Part shown: positions 16,424 through 24,552 of the stretch, in pieces | Layout of the letters: the number at the start of each line of letters is the position of its first letter | Position numbering within the stretch: position 1 is the first letter of the stretch | NCBI RefSeq assembly: GCF_003233655.1 | Contig: NZ_CP029833.1 | Span: forward strand, 1-64,000 | Direction: 5' to 3' | Origin: Azospirillum ramasamyi | Lineage (GTDB): Bacteria > Pseudomonadota > Alphaproteobacteria > Azospirillales > Azospirillaceae | Length of the DNA stretch: 64,000 nucleotides | Program-made: the position numbers and the translations under genes | Notes under the pieces: model-generated | The model's database searches: none | Seen by the model: the letters and a program-made list of their open reading frames with translations, nothing else | What the model was told of the DNA's origin: nothing

Positions 16424-16449
16424 TACGCAGCCATGGTCTTGGCGGATCA
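16424..16449 (-). promoter_or_regulatory. candidate sigma-E promoter of the SDR operon
   Basis: On the minus strand, TGATCC (16449-16444), 16 bases, then CGTA (16427-16424). The spacing and both boxes equal those upstream of rpoE and of the FAD oxidoreductase. The predicted start near 16417 gives a leader of roughly 27 bases to the SDR ATG. Confidence 0.72.
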
Positions 16450-16462
16450 CCCCATTCCGGCC

Positions 16463-16717
16463 CTACCAGATGCGGCGGGCCAGCTGGTCGCCGCGCTGGG
16501 ACAGGTCGTGCAACAGCGCCCGCGCCTCGTCCTCTCCGGTCCACTGGGCGACCAATTCGATGCCGTCGGGGCTGTCGGCGGCACCGTCGCGGCCGCCGTC
16601 GCGGTCCTGCGGCATGCCGAAGACCTGCCCGGCCCGCGCCTCCACCACGGCGAAACGGCCATCGCAGGCGACCAGCCGGAAGCTGCCCTTCTCCTCAACA
16701 ACCGAAACGCGGTTCAT
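16463..16717 (-). CDS. small hypothetical protein, 84 aa
   Basis: Soluble, acidic, without recognised domains; it includes FRLVACDGRFAVVEARAGQVFG and ends HDLSQRGDQLARRIW. The start is supported by a strong GAGGAGG ribosome-binding site about seven bases upstream of the ATG. The first half looks like a small beta barrel that stores or displays a ligand, but that is a guess. The stop lies 13 bp before the SDR promoter, so it may be read through into the SDR operon. Confidence 0.65.
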   Translation of the reverse strand: MNRVSVVEEKGSFRLVACDGRFAVVEARAGQVFGMPQDRDGGRDGAADSPDGIELVAQWTGEDEARALLHDLSQRGDQLARRIW

Positions 16718-17109
16718 CGGCTTCCTCCTCGGGACTGTGGCGACTGCCGGTTCAACCACGGGCGGCGCCCGATTGTTGCGCGGCACCGCATCATTTCGGT
16801 CGGGGTCATCGGCCTGAAAACCGCGAGATTCCCCGCGACAGGGTGGCTGTTTGGTGGTATTGAGACTTAGTCGCAGCATCGAGTCTGGACCGCTTCCACG
16901 CCCTGAACAGTTCGCAAGGCAAACGGAACGGCGGCCGAGCTGTTTGATATTCCCGCAAAAAATGACCCGATTGCGTCCGGCGCAGGTCGATTTTTCGTGC
17001 GAGTGCGAGTCATTCGCACTATAACCGCGGTGGGGGCTTTGCTCTGGAGCGTCATCGGGTTTTTTGCATCGCGCGTGCGGGACACGCGTCGAGGGGGAGT
17101 TGGACCGCC
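16718..17109. other. intergenic region upstream of exbB
   Basis: 392 bp without a credible gene. It divides the minus-strand 84-residue protein from the plus-strand exbB operon. The notable element is the Fur-box-like dyad at 16999-17019. The stretch 16840-17000 is moderately AT-rich and probably holds promoters for both directions. Confidence 0.5.
16999..17019. promoter_or_regulatory. candidate Fur-type iron operator
   Basis: A perfect dyad GTGCGA-GTCAT-TCGCAC (17003-17019) lies inside a longer sequence in which 16999-17017 matches 11 of 19 positions of the classical Fur box, including the GTCATT core. It sits about 90 bp upstream of exbB, consistent with iron-repressed energy transduction genes. 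The ATAACC just downstream (17021-17026) could be part of a -10 box. Confidence 0.55.
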
Positions 17110-18168
17110 ATGCCGACATCGTTTCGTCACCGTCCTGTTCTGACTGCCGTCCTTGCCGGCGCCGGGACGCTGATGGCAGGCGCCGCCGCCCGTGCGCAGC
17201 AGGATGCCGCACCCGCCGTCGCTGCTCCTGCCACGGTTGCTCCCGCCATCGCCGCGCCTGCCGCCGCGCCTGTCACTGCCGCGCCCGCGGCGCCGGAGGC
17301 GGTTCAGGGTGCGGTGCAGGGCGCGGTGCCGGATGTGGCCCAGGGCGTGACCCAGGGTGCGGTCGAGGGCGTGACGCAGGGCGTGGCTCCCGCCGCCCAG
17401 GGCGCCGCCCAGGGTGCAGCCGACGCGGCCGCCGCGTTGGCCACTCTTCCGCACGACCTGTCGGCCTGGGGCATGTTCGTCGCCGCCAGCCCGGTCGTCC
17501 AGGCGGTGATGGTGGGTCTGACGCTGGCCTCCGTCATCACCTGGACCATCGCCATCGCCAAGGCGGTCGAGCTGTCCGCCGCGAAGCGGAAGGCGCGCGA
17601 CGCCCTGGCGATGCTGGAGGAGGCGCGGTCGCTGTCCCAGGCGGCGGAGCGGGTCGGCTTCAGCCAGGGCACGGCGGCGGCGCTGGTCCGCGCGGTGATC
17701 GCCGAGACGCACCTGTCGGCCGATGCGCCGTCGCGCGACGGCCTGATGGACCGCGCCGCCTCGCGGCTGGAGCGGATCGAGGCGGCGGCCGGCCGGCGCA
17801 TGGCGCGCGGCACCGGCATCCTCGCCACCATCGGTTCGACCGCCCCCTTCATCGGCCTGTTCGGCACGGTGTGGGGCATCATGACCAGCTTCATCGGCAT
17901 CTCGAAGGCGCAGACAACCAACCTCGCCGTCGTCGCGCCCGGCATCGCCGAGGCGCTGCTGGCGACCGCCATCGGCCTCGTCGCCGCCATTCCGGCGGTG
18001 ATGGTCTACAATGCCTGCACCCGCGCCATCGGCGGCCACAAGGCCCAGCTGACCGACGCGTCGGCGGCGGTGCTGCGCCTGCTGAGCCGCGACATCGACC
18101 GCCATGCGCTGCCCCGGGCGCAAGGCCATGTCGCGCAGGTCCACGGCACTTCCCGCGCGGCGGAGTAA
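17110..18168 (+). CDS. exbB: TonB-system energizer ExbB
   Basis: 352 residues. A signal peptide (cleavage near AAARA-QQ, residue 30) is followed by an Ala/Pro/Gln/Val-rich low-complexity region (about 31-110). Then come three membrane segments: around VVQAVMVGLTLASVITWTIA, ILATIGSTAPFIGLFGTVWG and GIAEALLATAIGLVAAIPAV. This long-N-terminus form is the periplasmic-extended ExbB of Proteobacteria. With ExbD it forms the proton channel that drives TonB. GAGGGGGAG precedes the ATG. It is the first gene of exbB-exbD-tonB, behind a Fur-like site. Confidence 0.96.
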   Translation: MPTSFRHRPVLTAVLAGAGTLMAGAAARAQQDAAPAVAAPATVAPAIAAPAAAPVTAAPAAPEAVQGAVQGAVPDVAQGVTQGAVEGVTQGVAPAAQGAAQGAADAAAALATLPHDLSAWGMFVAASPVVQAVMVGLTLASVITWTIAIAKAVELSAAKRKARDALAMLEEARSLSQAAERVGFSQGTAAALVRAVIAETHLSADAPSRDGLMDRAASRLERIEAAAGRRMARGTGILATIGSTAPFIGLFGTVWGIMTSFIGISKAQTTNLAVVAPGIAEALLATAIGLVAAIPAVMVYNACTRAIGGHKAQLTDASAAVLRLLSRDIDRHALPRAQGHVAQVHGTSRAAE

Positions 18169-18173
18169 CGGCG

Positions 18174-18605
18174 ATGGGTGCGCGCCTGGGCTCCGGCAAC
18201 AACGACGACGAACTGACCGAAACCCATGAGATCAACGTCACGCCCTTCATCGACGTCGTTCTCGTCCTTCTGATCATCTTCATGGTGGCCGCGCCGCTGG
18301 CCACGGTGGATGTGCCGGTGGACCTGCCGGCCTCCACGGCAACGCCGACGCCGCGGCCGGACAAGCCGCTGTTCCTGACCATCCAGGCCGACAAGTCCCT
18401 GTCGCTGGGCGACTCCCCGATCGCCAAGGAGGCGCTGGGCGCCGCGCTCGACGCCGCCACCAACGGCGACAAGAGCCAGCGCGTCTTCCTGCGCGCCGAC
18501 AAGACGGTGGATTACGGCGCCCTGACCGAGGTGATGAACAGCCTGCGCGGCGCCGGTTACCTGAAGATCGGCCTCGTCGGTCTGGAAACGGCCCCCGCCC
18601 CATGA
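18174..18605 (+). CDS. exbD: TonB-system biopolymer transport protein ExbD
   Basis: 143 residues. A short cytoplasmic N-terminus ending in HEINVTPF precedes the single membrane helix IDVVLVLLIIFMVAAPLA, with Asp27 as the conserved protonatable residue. The periplasmic domain includes KPLFLTIQADKSLSLGD and VFLRADKTVDYG. The start is set by GCGGAG, eight bases upstream, and it lies 5 bp after exbB. It overlaps tonB by 4 bp. Confidence 0.96.
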   Translation: MGARLGSGNNDDELTETHEINVTPFIDVVLVLLIIFMVAAPLATVDVPVDLPASTATPTPRPDKPLFLTIQADKSLSLGDSPIAKEALGAALDAATNGDKSQRVFLRADKTVDYGALTEVMNSLRGAGYLKIGLVGLETAPAP

Positions 18606-19489
18606 GCGCGGCGTCCGATTTCGGTGCGGCGGACTGGTCCGCCGACGGCGGCGAGCGGCCCGCCCGCGGCTTTGCCCGCTGGGGCGGCAGCCTGGCGCTG
18701 GCGCTGGGCGTCCATGCCGCTGCCGGCGTCGGGATGATGGCGTGGCATGTGCCGATCACGCCCTCGGGAGCGGAACCGCCCGCCGTGCTGCTGGAGCTGG
18801 CTCCGCTGCCGGCCGCCCCGCCGGAGCCGGCGCCGTCCATCGACATCCCCTTGCCGGAACCGATGCCCGAACCGGTCATCGAGCCGCTTCCCGAACCGCT
18901 GCCCGAACCGCCGCCGCCGGAACCCGAACCGGTGGTCGAGGAACCGCCCCCGCCGCCGGAGCCGCCGCCCGTGGTCGAGCCGGAGGTGGTGCTGCCCAAG
19001 CCGCCGCCCGAACCGCCGAAGCGCAAGCCGGAGGTGAGGAAGGAGGCGCCGAAGCCCCAACCTGAAAAGCCCCAGCCTGAAAAGCCCAGGCCGCCCCGCC
19101 CGGTGGTCCAGCAGGCGCAGCCGGCACCCGCCGCCGCCCCGCCGGCTCCGGCGGTGGCGCCCGTCCCGATGGCCCCGGCGCCGTCGGCCTCCTCCAGCCG
19201 CGCGATCCCGACCTGGCAGGGCCGCGTGCTCGGCCATCTGGAACGGCACAAGCGCTATCCGCGCTCCGCCCAGGCCCGCCGGCAGGAAGGGGTCACCCAG
19301 GTCCGCTTCACCATCGACCGCCAGGGGCGCGTGCTGTCGGTCCAGCTCGACCGCAGTTCCGGCCATAACGTGCTGGACGAGGAGACGGTGGAAATGGTCC
19401 GCCGGGCCTCTCCGCTGCCGGCCCCGCCGGACGAGATGGCGCAGGAGCGCATCGAACTGGTCGTTCCGGTCCAGTTCTTCATCCGATAG
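18602..19489 (+). CDS. tonB: TonB energy transducer
   Basis: 295 residues. After a cytoplasmic stretch there is one membrane helix (about 28-48). A long Pro/Glu then Pro/Lys region (about 55-180, PEPxPEP and EKPQPEKP repeats) spans the periplasm. The C-terminal TonB domain (about 205-295) includes YPRSAQARRQEGVTQVRFTI and ends in VPVQFFIR. It couples ExbBD to outer-membrane receptors for siderophores or heme. No receptor gene is in the window. Confidence 0.95.
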   Translation: MSAASDFGAADWSADGGERPARGFARWGGSLALALGVHAAAGVGMMAWHVPITPSGAEPPAVLLELAPLPAAPPEPAPSIDIPLPEPMPEPVIEPLPEPLPEPPPPEPEPVVEEPPPPPEPPPVVEPEVVLPKPPPEPPKRKPEVRKEAPKPQPEKPQPEKPRPPRPVVQQAQPAPAAAPPAPAVAPVPMAPAPSASSSRAIPTWQGRVLGHLERHKRYPRSAQARRQEGVTQVRFTIDRQGRVLSVQLDRSSGHNVLDEETVEMVRRASPLPAPPDEMAQERIELVVPVQFFIR

Positions 19490-19504
19490 GCGGCTTTTCC
19501 GCCT
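19488..19504 (+). terminator. short hairpin after tonB
   Basis: AGGCGG and CCGCCT enclose a CTTTT loop, starting at the tonB stop codon. The stem is only 6 bp and no T tract follows, so it may only attenuate transcription into the PepSY gene. Confidence 0.3.
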
Positions 19505-19539
19505 TCGGCCCCTCAAGCCATCCCCTCAAGGTCGATTCC

Positions 19540-20820
19540 ATGGCCAACGCCAGCAAGCCGCGCAGCCAGCGCCTGTGGTACCGCACGCTTCAGTACATTC
19601 ACCTGTGGGTCGGCCTGATCCTTTGTCTTCCGCTGGTTGTTCTCGGCATCACCGGATCCATCCTGGTGGTGGAGGACGAGCTTCGCGGGCTGACCGGCGA
19701 CACGCCGGCCCAGGCCTTGGCCGAGGGGCCGATGCAGCCGGTGTCGGCGATCCTGGCCGCCGCCCGCGCCGCCGCCCCGGCGGGCACCCAGCCCGGCTTC
19801 CTCACCCTGCCCGATGAGCCGGGCCGTCCGGCGGTCGTCCGTCTGGTGGCGGCCCGCGGCGAGCGGGGCGGGCAGCAGGGCGGAACGCCGGGCGCGCAAG
19901 GATCGCCCCAGGCCGGCGCGCCGCAGGGCGCTCCCCAGGGTGCTCCCCAGGGGGGGCCGCCGCAGGGGCCGATGGGGGTGCTCCGCATCGATCCGGTGTC
20001 GCTGGCTGTGGTCGGGGACGCCAATCCGGCCCAGGCGTCCGGCGGCTTCATGCGCACGGTTCACATCCTGCACGGCAACCTGCTGATCCGCGACCGCATC
20101 GGGCGCGAGATCGTCGGCTGGCTGGGCGTGGCGATGCTGGTGCTGGGCGTCAGCGGCCTGGTGCTGTGGTGGCCGCGGCCCGGCCGCTGGAAGGCCGCCC
20201 TCACCGTGAAGGCAGGCGCCCGCGGCATCCGCCTGCACCGTGACCTTCACGGCGCGGTCGGCATCTGGACGCTGGCCGTCTTCATCGTCGTCACCTTTTC
20301 CGGCGTCTACCTCGTCTTCCCGCAGACGTTGGGAGCGGGGGTGTCGTCGGTCCTGCCGGCCCGCGACCTGCGCGCCGCCGTGACGGTCCAGCCGGTGAAG
20401 GGCGCCACCCCCATCGACATCGACCGCGCGGTCGTCCTGGCGCTCGAGGCGCTGCCGGGGGCCGAGCTGCGCTCCGTCTCGGCGCCGGCACGGCCGGATC
20501 AGGCCTACCGCATCGGGCTCGTCCCGGCGGGGCATGAGCATGGCGCGCCGTCGGCGACGGTCTTCGTCGATCCCTGGACGGCCCGCGTCGCCGAAGTCCG
20601 CGATCCCGCCACCTACAGCGCCGGCGAGACCGTGATGGCGTGGCAGCGGCCGCTGCATGCAGGCGAGGGGTTGGGACCGCTGTGGAAATGGGCGGTCTTC
20701 CTGTCCGGCGTCCTGCCGCCGCTGTTCGCCGTCACCGGCACGCTGATGTGGTGGCTGAAGCGCAAGGCCCGCCGGGCCAAGGACGCGGAGCGCGCGGCGG
20801 CACTCGCCGCCGCCGGGTGA
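19540..20820 (+). CDS. PepSY-associated TM domain protein (iron-uptake associated)
   Basis: 426 residues. An N-terminal membrane helix (about 20-42, HLWVGLILCLPLVVLGITGS) is followed by a periplasmic PepSY region containing a GAPQGAPQGAPQGGPPQGP low-complexity insert. Further membrane segments occur around LLIRDRIGREIVGWLGVAML and the WTLAVFIVVTFSGVYLVF helix, with a final one near residue 395. Homologues beside TonB genes are thought to act as inner-membrane ferric-siderophore reductases. The gene lies 50 bp downstream of tonB on the same strand and probably belongs to the iron regulon. Confidence 0.88.
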   Translation: MANASKPRSQRLWYRTLQYIHLWVGLILCLPLVVLGITGSILVVEDELRGLTGDTPAQALAEGPMQPVSAILAAARAAAPAGTQPGFLTLPDEPGRPAVVRLVAARGERGGQQGGTPGAQGSPQAGAPQGAPQGAPQGGPPQGPMGVLRIDPVSLAVVGDANPAQASGGFMRTVHILHGNLLIRDRIGREIVGWLGVAMLVLGVSGLVLWWPRPGRWKAALTVKAGARGIRLHRDLHGAVGIWTLAVFIVVTFSGVYLVFPQTLGAGVSSVLPARDLRAAVTVQPVKGATPIDIDRAVVLALEALPGAELRSVSAPARPDQAYRIGLVPAGHEHGAPSATVFVDPWTARVAEVRDPATYSAGETVMAWQRPLHAGEGLGPLWKWAVFLSGVLPPLFAVTGTLMWWLKRKARRAKDAERAAALAAAG

Positions 20821-20884
20821 GCTTCGTTCAGGTTCGTTGGTTTTTTTCCGGGGGCGGGGACGTCGTCGACGATGCCCCCGCCCG

Positions 20885-21463
20885 TCAACGCCGCAGCGGC
20901 ACCGCCCGCTTCACCAGCCGGCGGTCCATGTCCGCGGCGGTGACCGTGGGTTCGCCCTGGCTGCGCATGACGAAGGCGAAGGTGTCCATCACCCGGTCCA
21001 GCACGATCTCCTGGTCGTCCGGGCGGCGGCTGACCGACACCACGGCATAGCCGGCGGCACGCGCCACCGCCGGGTCGCCCCGCAGCCCGCGCACGCCCCA
21101 TCCGGCCAGCGCGTCCTTGCAGCGGAACAACTCGGCGGCGAATCCGCCCGCCGACTGGGTGCGGCCGACCACATAGGCGGCGGCGACCGCCAGCGGCGCC
21201 AGCAGCCCGTCCCAATCCAGGCAATCCTCCCGGCTGACCCAGACGCCGCCGACCGAGCAGGGGGCGGCGCCGATCGCCTCACCCAGCCCGGCGCGGAAGG
21301 CGCGCAGCGACTCCACCGCCTCCGCCGCCGGCATCGGCTCCACCCGTCTCCCGTCCGGCATCAGCATCAGCCGGCCCGCCCATTCCGACGAGGGCGGCAG
21401 CTGTTCGGTCAGGCGCGCGAGCAGCGCCTCGCGGGCGGCGGCGAAGGGAACGACCTCGGACAT
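20885..21463 (-). CDS. hypothetical protein, 192 aa
   Basis: No family recognised. It begins MSEVVPFAAAREALLARLTEQ, has about equal alpha and beta potential, no signal peptide, and a C-terminal helix with VLDRVMDTFAFVMRSQGEPTVT. The start was placed at this ATG because the upstream in-frame extension is proline-rich and has no gene-like character. It is convergent with the PepSY gene and transcribed away from the tRNA pair. Confidence 0.7.
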   Translation of the reverse strand: MSEVVPFAAAREALLARLTEQLPPSSEWAGRLMLMPDGRRVEPMPAAEAVESLRAFRAGLGEAIGAAPCSVGGVWVSREDCLDWDGLLAPLAVAAAYVVGRTQSAGGFAAELFRCKDALAGWGVRGLRGDPAVARAAGYAVVSVSRRPDDQEIVLDRVMDTFAFVMRSQGEPTVTAADMDRRLVKRAVPLRR

Positions 21464-21680
21464 CGGGGCCTGCGGCAATGGTGGGGAGGGGAGGGCGAGA
21501 AAAAGCCCGAGATGGCCCGGACTGTCAAGAGCAAGTCCGGGTGGCGGCAACCCATGGCTGCGCCGGGGACGCGTTGTCACAGGAAAACGGCGCGAAACCG
21601 GCCCTCGCCGGAAAAAATGCGCGGCTTTGCATTTTTCCGCTTGCCAGGATCCGCCAGCGCTTTTATAAGGCGGCCTCTGT

Positions 21681-21756
21681 TCCCGGTTAGCTCAGTTGGT
21701 AGAGCAGCGGACTGTTAATCCGCTTGTCGCTGGTTCGAGTCCAGCACCGGGAGCCA
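21681..21756 (+). tRNA. tRNA-Asn (anticodon GTT)
   Basis: 76 nt with acceptor TCCCGGT pairing ACCGGGA, D-arm AGCTCAGTTGGTAGAGC, anticodon GTT at 21714-21716 in a 7-base loop, T-loop GGTTCGAGTCC and encoded CCA. It lies four bases before the tRNA-Asp gene, so the two are probably co-transcribed. Confidence 0.98.
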
Positions 21757-21760
21757 TAGC

Positions 21761-21837
<77 letters not shown>

Positions 21838-22011
21838 TTCTCTCCTATATCTCTCCAATTCGATGTAGCGGATGATGGCGACTGCCCCACCGGGCGGCTT
21901 CGCGCTATCATGTGTTCTTCGCCGTGTTCACGATGCGGCCGAAAGCGCCGGTTCCCTGTTGTACGGAGTCCGCGCGCCCAACGGCCGCGCACAGCCGGGG
22001 AGGAACCGCTC

Positions 22012-22758
22012 ATGCGTTTGTCAGGGAAAGTCGCCGTCGTCACCGGTGGCGGATCGGGCTTCGGCGAGGGCATCGCCCGCCGCTTCGCCGCCGAAGGCGC
22101 CCGCGTCATCGTCGCCGACCTGGACGAGGCGGCGGCCGGCCGCGTCGCCGACAGCCTGGGCGAGACGGCGCTCGCCGTGCGCGCCGACGTGGCTGTGGGG
22201 GAGGACTACGAGGCGATCGTCTCCGCGGCGATCGGCGCGTTCGGGCGGCTCGACATCCTGGTCAACAATGCCGGCTATACCCACCGCTACGGCTCGATGC
22301 TGGACGTGGACGAGTTCACCTTCGACCGCATCTACGCCGTCAACGTGAAGTCGATCTATCACGGCGCCATCTACGCCGTGCCGGTATTCCGCGCCCAGGG
22401 CGGCGGCGTGATCCTGAACATCGCCTCCACCGCCGGGCTGCGGCCGAGGCCGAACCTGACCTGGTACAACGGCTCCAAGGGGGCGGTCATCACCCTGACC
22501 AAGTCGATGGCGGTGGAACTGGCGCCCGACCGCATCCGCGTCTGCGCCATCGCCCCCGTAGCGGGCGAAACCGGCATGCTCCACCGCTTCATGGGGCACG
22601 ACACGCCCGAACGCCGCGAGCAGTTCCTGCGCAGCATCCCGCTCGGCTGGCTGTCGACGCCCGAGGACATCGCCAACTCCGCGCTCTACCTCTGTTCCGA
22701 CGAGGCGGATTTCCTGACCGGCGTCTGCCTGGAGGTGGATGGCGGGCGCTGCATCTGA
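22012..22758 (+). CDS. short-chain dehydrogenase/reductase (FabG-like)
   Basis: 248 residues, the usual classical SDR length. The cofactor motif TGGGSGFGEG is at 11-20, NNAG at 85-88, and the catalytic Ser139, Tyr152 and Lys156 (YNGSK) are present. Asp36 after the second strand suggests NAD(H) preference. The end CLEVDGGRCI is typical. The substrate is unknown; annotation as glucose 1-dehydrogenase or 3-oxoacyl-ACP reductase would be homology only. GGGAGGAAC precedes the ATG. It stands alone after the tRNAs. Confidence 0.92.
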   Translation: MRLSGKVAVVTGGGSGFGEGIARRFAAEGARVIVADLDEAAAGRVADSLGETALAVRADVAVGEDYEAIVSAAIGAFGRLDILVNNAGYTHRYGSMLDVDEFTFDRIYAVNVKSIYHGAIYAVPVFRAQGGGVILNIASTAGLRPRPNLTWYNGSKGAVITLTKSMAVELAPDRIRVCAIAPVAGETGMLHRFMGHDTPERREQFLRSIPLGWLSTPEDIANSALYLCSDEADFLTGVCLEVDGGRCI

Positions 22759-22814
22759 GGGGAGAGGGCGGGGCGAGGATGCGTGTTGGATTATCGGGGG
22801 AGGGCCGCCGCGCG

Positions 22815-22855
22815 TCCCCCTCACCCTAACCCTCTCCCCGGGGGGGAGAGGGGAT
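22815..22855. repeat. palindromic intergenic (REP-like) repeat
   Basis: The sequence reads CCCCCTCACCCTAACCCTCTCCCC, then GGGGGGGAGAGGGGATTG, an imperfect palindrome of the CCCTCTCCC/GGGAGAGGG type that is scattered through many alphaproteobacterial genomes. It supplies the last codons and the stop of the DUF3306 gene. A related element occurs at 36937-37040. Confidence 0.7.
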
Positions 22856-23452
22856 TGTCATCGCGTCGGGAGGTGTCTGTATCCGTTCTTCGCCGATCGG
22901 GGCAGGGTCGGGATCGGGATCGGGATCGGGGACGGGATCGGGGGAACTGGCGTCGGCCGGTTCCTCCGCCGCCGGAGCGTCGGCCACCATCACTTCCTCA
23001 ACCACCTCCTCCTCGCGCTTCTCGTCGGGCAGCACCGCGTCGAGCAGGCGGGCGATGTCGTCGGTGGGCCGCAGGGCACCATAGCCGGGGGCGTTGTAGT
23101 CCCAGTCATATTCGGCGAAGCCGCGGAAGCCGGCGATGACCGGGTCGCTGGCCCAGGCCTTGCGCAGGGCTTGGCGGCGCAGTTCCTCCGGCACGTCGCG
23201 GCGCAGGAAGCCGGTGTAGTCGCTGCCGGCGTCCAGGCTGTCGAGCGGGGGCAGGTCGGACAGGTCCGGCTCCTCCTCCTCGGCCGGAGGGGCAACCGGG
23301 ATCTCTATCGCGATCTCCGCCGGAACCGCGTCCGGAGCGTCGTCAAGCCGCTCCGGCGCTGCCGCCTCGACCGGCGCCTCCTCCGTCCGCGCCTCGCGCT
23401 TCAGCCGCGACCAGCGGCCGAGGAAACCTTCCGTGTCCGCGGTGTCAGCCAT
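22826..23452 (-). CDS. DUF3306 domain protein
   Basis: 208 residues. The DUF3306 opening GFLGRWSRLKREAR is at 10-23. The core is PPLDSLDAGSDYTGFLRRDV, then LRRQALRKAWASDPVI and GFAEYDWDYNAP. The tail is acidic with DPDPDP repeats encoded by GGGATC hexamers (about 22909-22945), and its final residues lie in the REP-like repeat. DUF3305 and DUF3306 usually accompany formate dehydrogenase genes. No such enzyme is in the window. The start overlaps the DUF3305 end by 8 bp. Confidence 0.85.
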   Translation of the reverse strand: MADTADTEGFLGRWSRLKREARTEEAPVEAAAPERLDDAPDAVPAEIAIEIPVAPPAEEEEPDLSDLPPLDSLDAGSDYTGFLRRDVPEELRRQALRKAWASDPVIAGFRGFAEYDWDYNAPGYGALRPTDDIARLLDAVLPDEKREEEVVEEVMVADAPAAEEPADASSPDPVPDPDPDPDPAPIGEERIQTPPDAMTIPSPPRGEG

Positions 23453-24014
23453 GTCGCGGCCGCTCCGTCCTGCGGTGCCGGGCCAGGGCTTCGGTGTCGG
23501 CGCGGTCGCGTTTGCGCTTGTGGAAGGGGCGTTCGACATAATGCCGGGCGACGAAGCCGTCCATCCACAGCACCAGGGGGATCGGCAGGGACAGCGGCTC
23601 GATCACGTCGTCGCCGGCTTCGGCATGGGCGTCGATCTCGCCGGGATCGACGGTGACGCCCAGCAACTGCATCCTCGGCGCCGGACCGCCCGGCCGCAGG
23701 ATGACGTAGGCGCAGGGATTGCCGCCGTCGAGGTTGTGCTTGTAGTTCTCCGCCTCGGTCGGGAACAGGGCGATCTCGGCGGTGCCGGCGTAGTGGCGGG
23801 TCCAGTCAGGCCCCTCCGCCACCACGCTCCAGTCCGGCCGCTCGGGTTCGGGCGGAACCAGCAGGACGGGCTGCCAGCGCGCTTCGATCCAGGGGTTGTC
23901 GACGCGCCGCCGCTCCACCACCACGCCGACCCTCCGCCGTTCGGCGCGGTCGGGCGGAGAAGCGGGGTGAGTGGAGGGCAGGGCGGAGGTGGTGGTGGGG
24001 AACTCGGTGGGCAT
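23445..24014 (-). CDS. DUF3305 domain protein
   Basis: 189 residues. After a low-complexity N-terminus (to about residue 28), DUF3305 begins RRVGVVVERRRVDNPWIEARW and includes TRHYAGTAEIALFPTEAENYKHNL, then CAYVILRP, GVTVDPGEIDAH and IPLVLWMDGFVARHYVERPFHKRKRD. It is an accessory protein family of formate dehydrogenase loci with no established activity. It is the first gene of a two-gene operon with DUF3306. The ATG at 24014 has AGGAAC ten bases upstream. Confidence 0.87.
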   Translation of the reverse strand: MPTEFPTTTSALPSTHPASPPDRAERRRVGVVVERRRVDNPWIEARWQPVLLVPPEPERPDWSVVAEGPDWTRHYAGTAEIALFPTEAENYKHNLDGGNPCAYVILRPGGPAPRMQLLGVTVDPGEIDAHAEAGDDVIEPLSLPIPLVLWMDGFVARHYVERPFHKRKRDRADTEALARHRRTERPRHG

Positions 24015-24132
24015 GGGCGGTGTTCCTGATGGGCTGGAAGCGGATTCCGTCCCCGGTACAACGCGCCTGCGGGCGATTGGTGCCGCCGGTTCGCCGAAAG
24101 CGCCCGGATCGCCCTCAATCCAAGGATGCGCC

Positions 24133-24546
24133 ATGCGCAAGTTCGTCGCCGCCCTGCTGCTGTCCAGCCTCCTCGCCGGTCCACCGGTCGCCGCCGCCGC
24201 CCAACAGCCGGTCCAGCATGAGCCCGCTCAGGCGCAGCCCGCCCCGTCGATCGACCCCGGATCGAAGGAGTCGGTCGGCGATGCGCTCGCCCGTGACAAC
24301 GGCGTTCAGAAGAGCCAGGATCCGCTCCCCAGCTCGCAGGGCAACAAGCCGCCCGACCCGTCCAGCTCCGCCGCAACCGGCAGCGAGGAACTGCAGCAGG
24401 CGCTCGCGGACGTTCGCCGGGCGCCGCCCGACCTGAACGGCACGCCGGTCCCGCGCCCGAACCAGTGGGCGAGCGAGCCCGACCAGCCCAACGAGCCGAC
24501 GCGCTCGCAGAATCCTTCCGACCTCACCAGCCAGGAAGTGAAGTAG
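24133..24546 (+). CDS. secreted low-complexity hypothetical protein
   Basis: 137 residues. A clear signal peptide (MRKFVAALLLSSLLAGPPVAAAA, cleavage after AAA near residue 23) is followed by a Gln/Pro/Ser/Asp-rich, probably disordered chain. I recognise no domain. CAAGGATG precedes the ATG. It is divergent from DUF3305 and convergent with the protease-like gene, ending 7 bp from that gene's stop. Confidence 0.7.
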   Translation: MRKFVAALLLSSLLAGPPVAAAAQQPVQHEPAQAQPAPSIDPGSKESVGDALARDNGVQKSQDPLPSSQGNKPPDPSSSAATGSEELQQALADVRRAPPDLNGTPVPRPNQWASEPDQPNEPTRSQNPSDLTSQEVK

Positions 24547-24552
24547 CGCCGC

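Noticed and set aside
20846..20884. GC-rich inverted repeat beside TTTTTTT after the PepSY gene
   Set aside because: The T tract precedes the hairpin on the plus strand and reads as A on the minus strand after it, so it fits neither gene as an intrinsic terminator.
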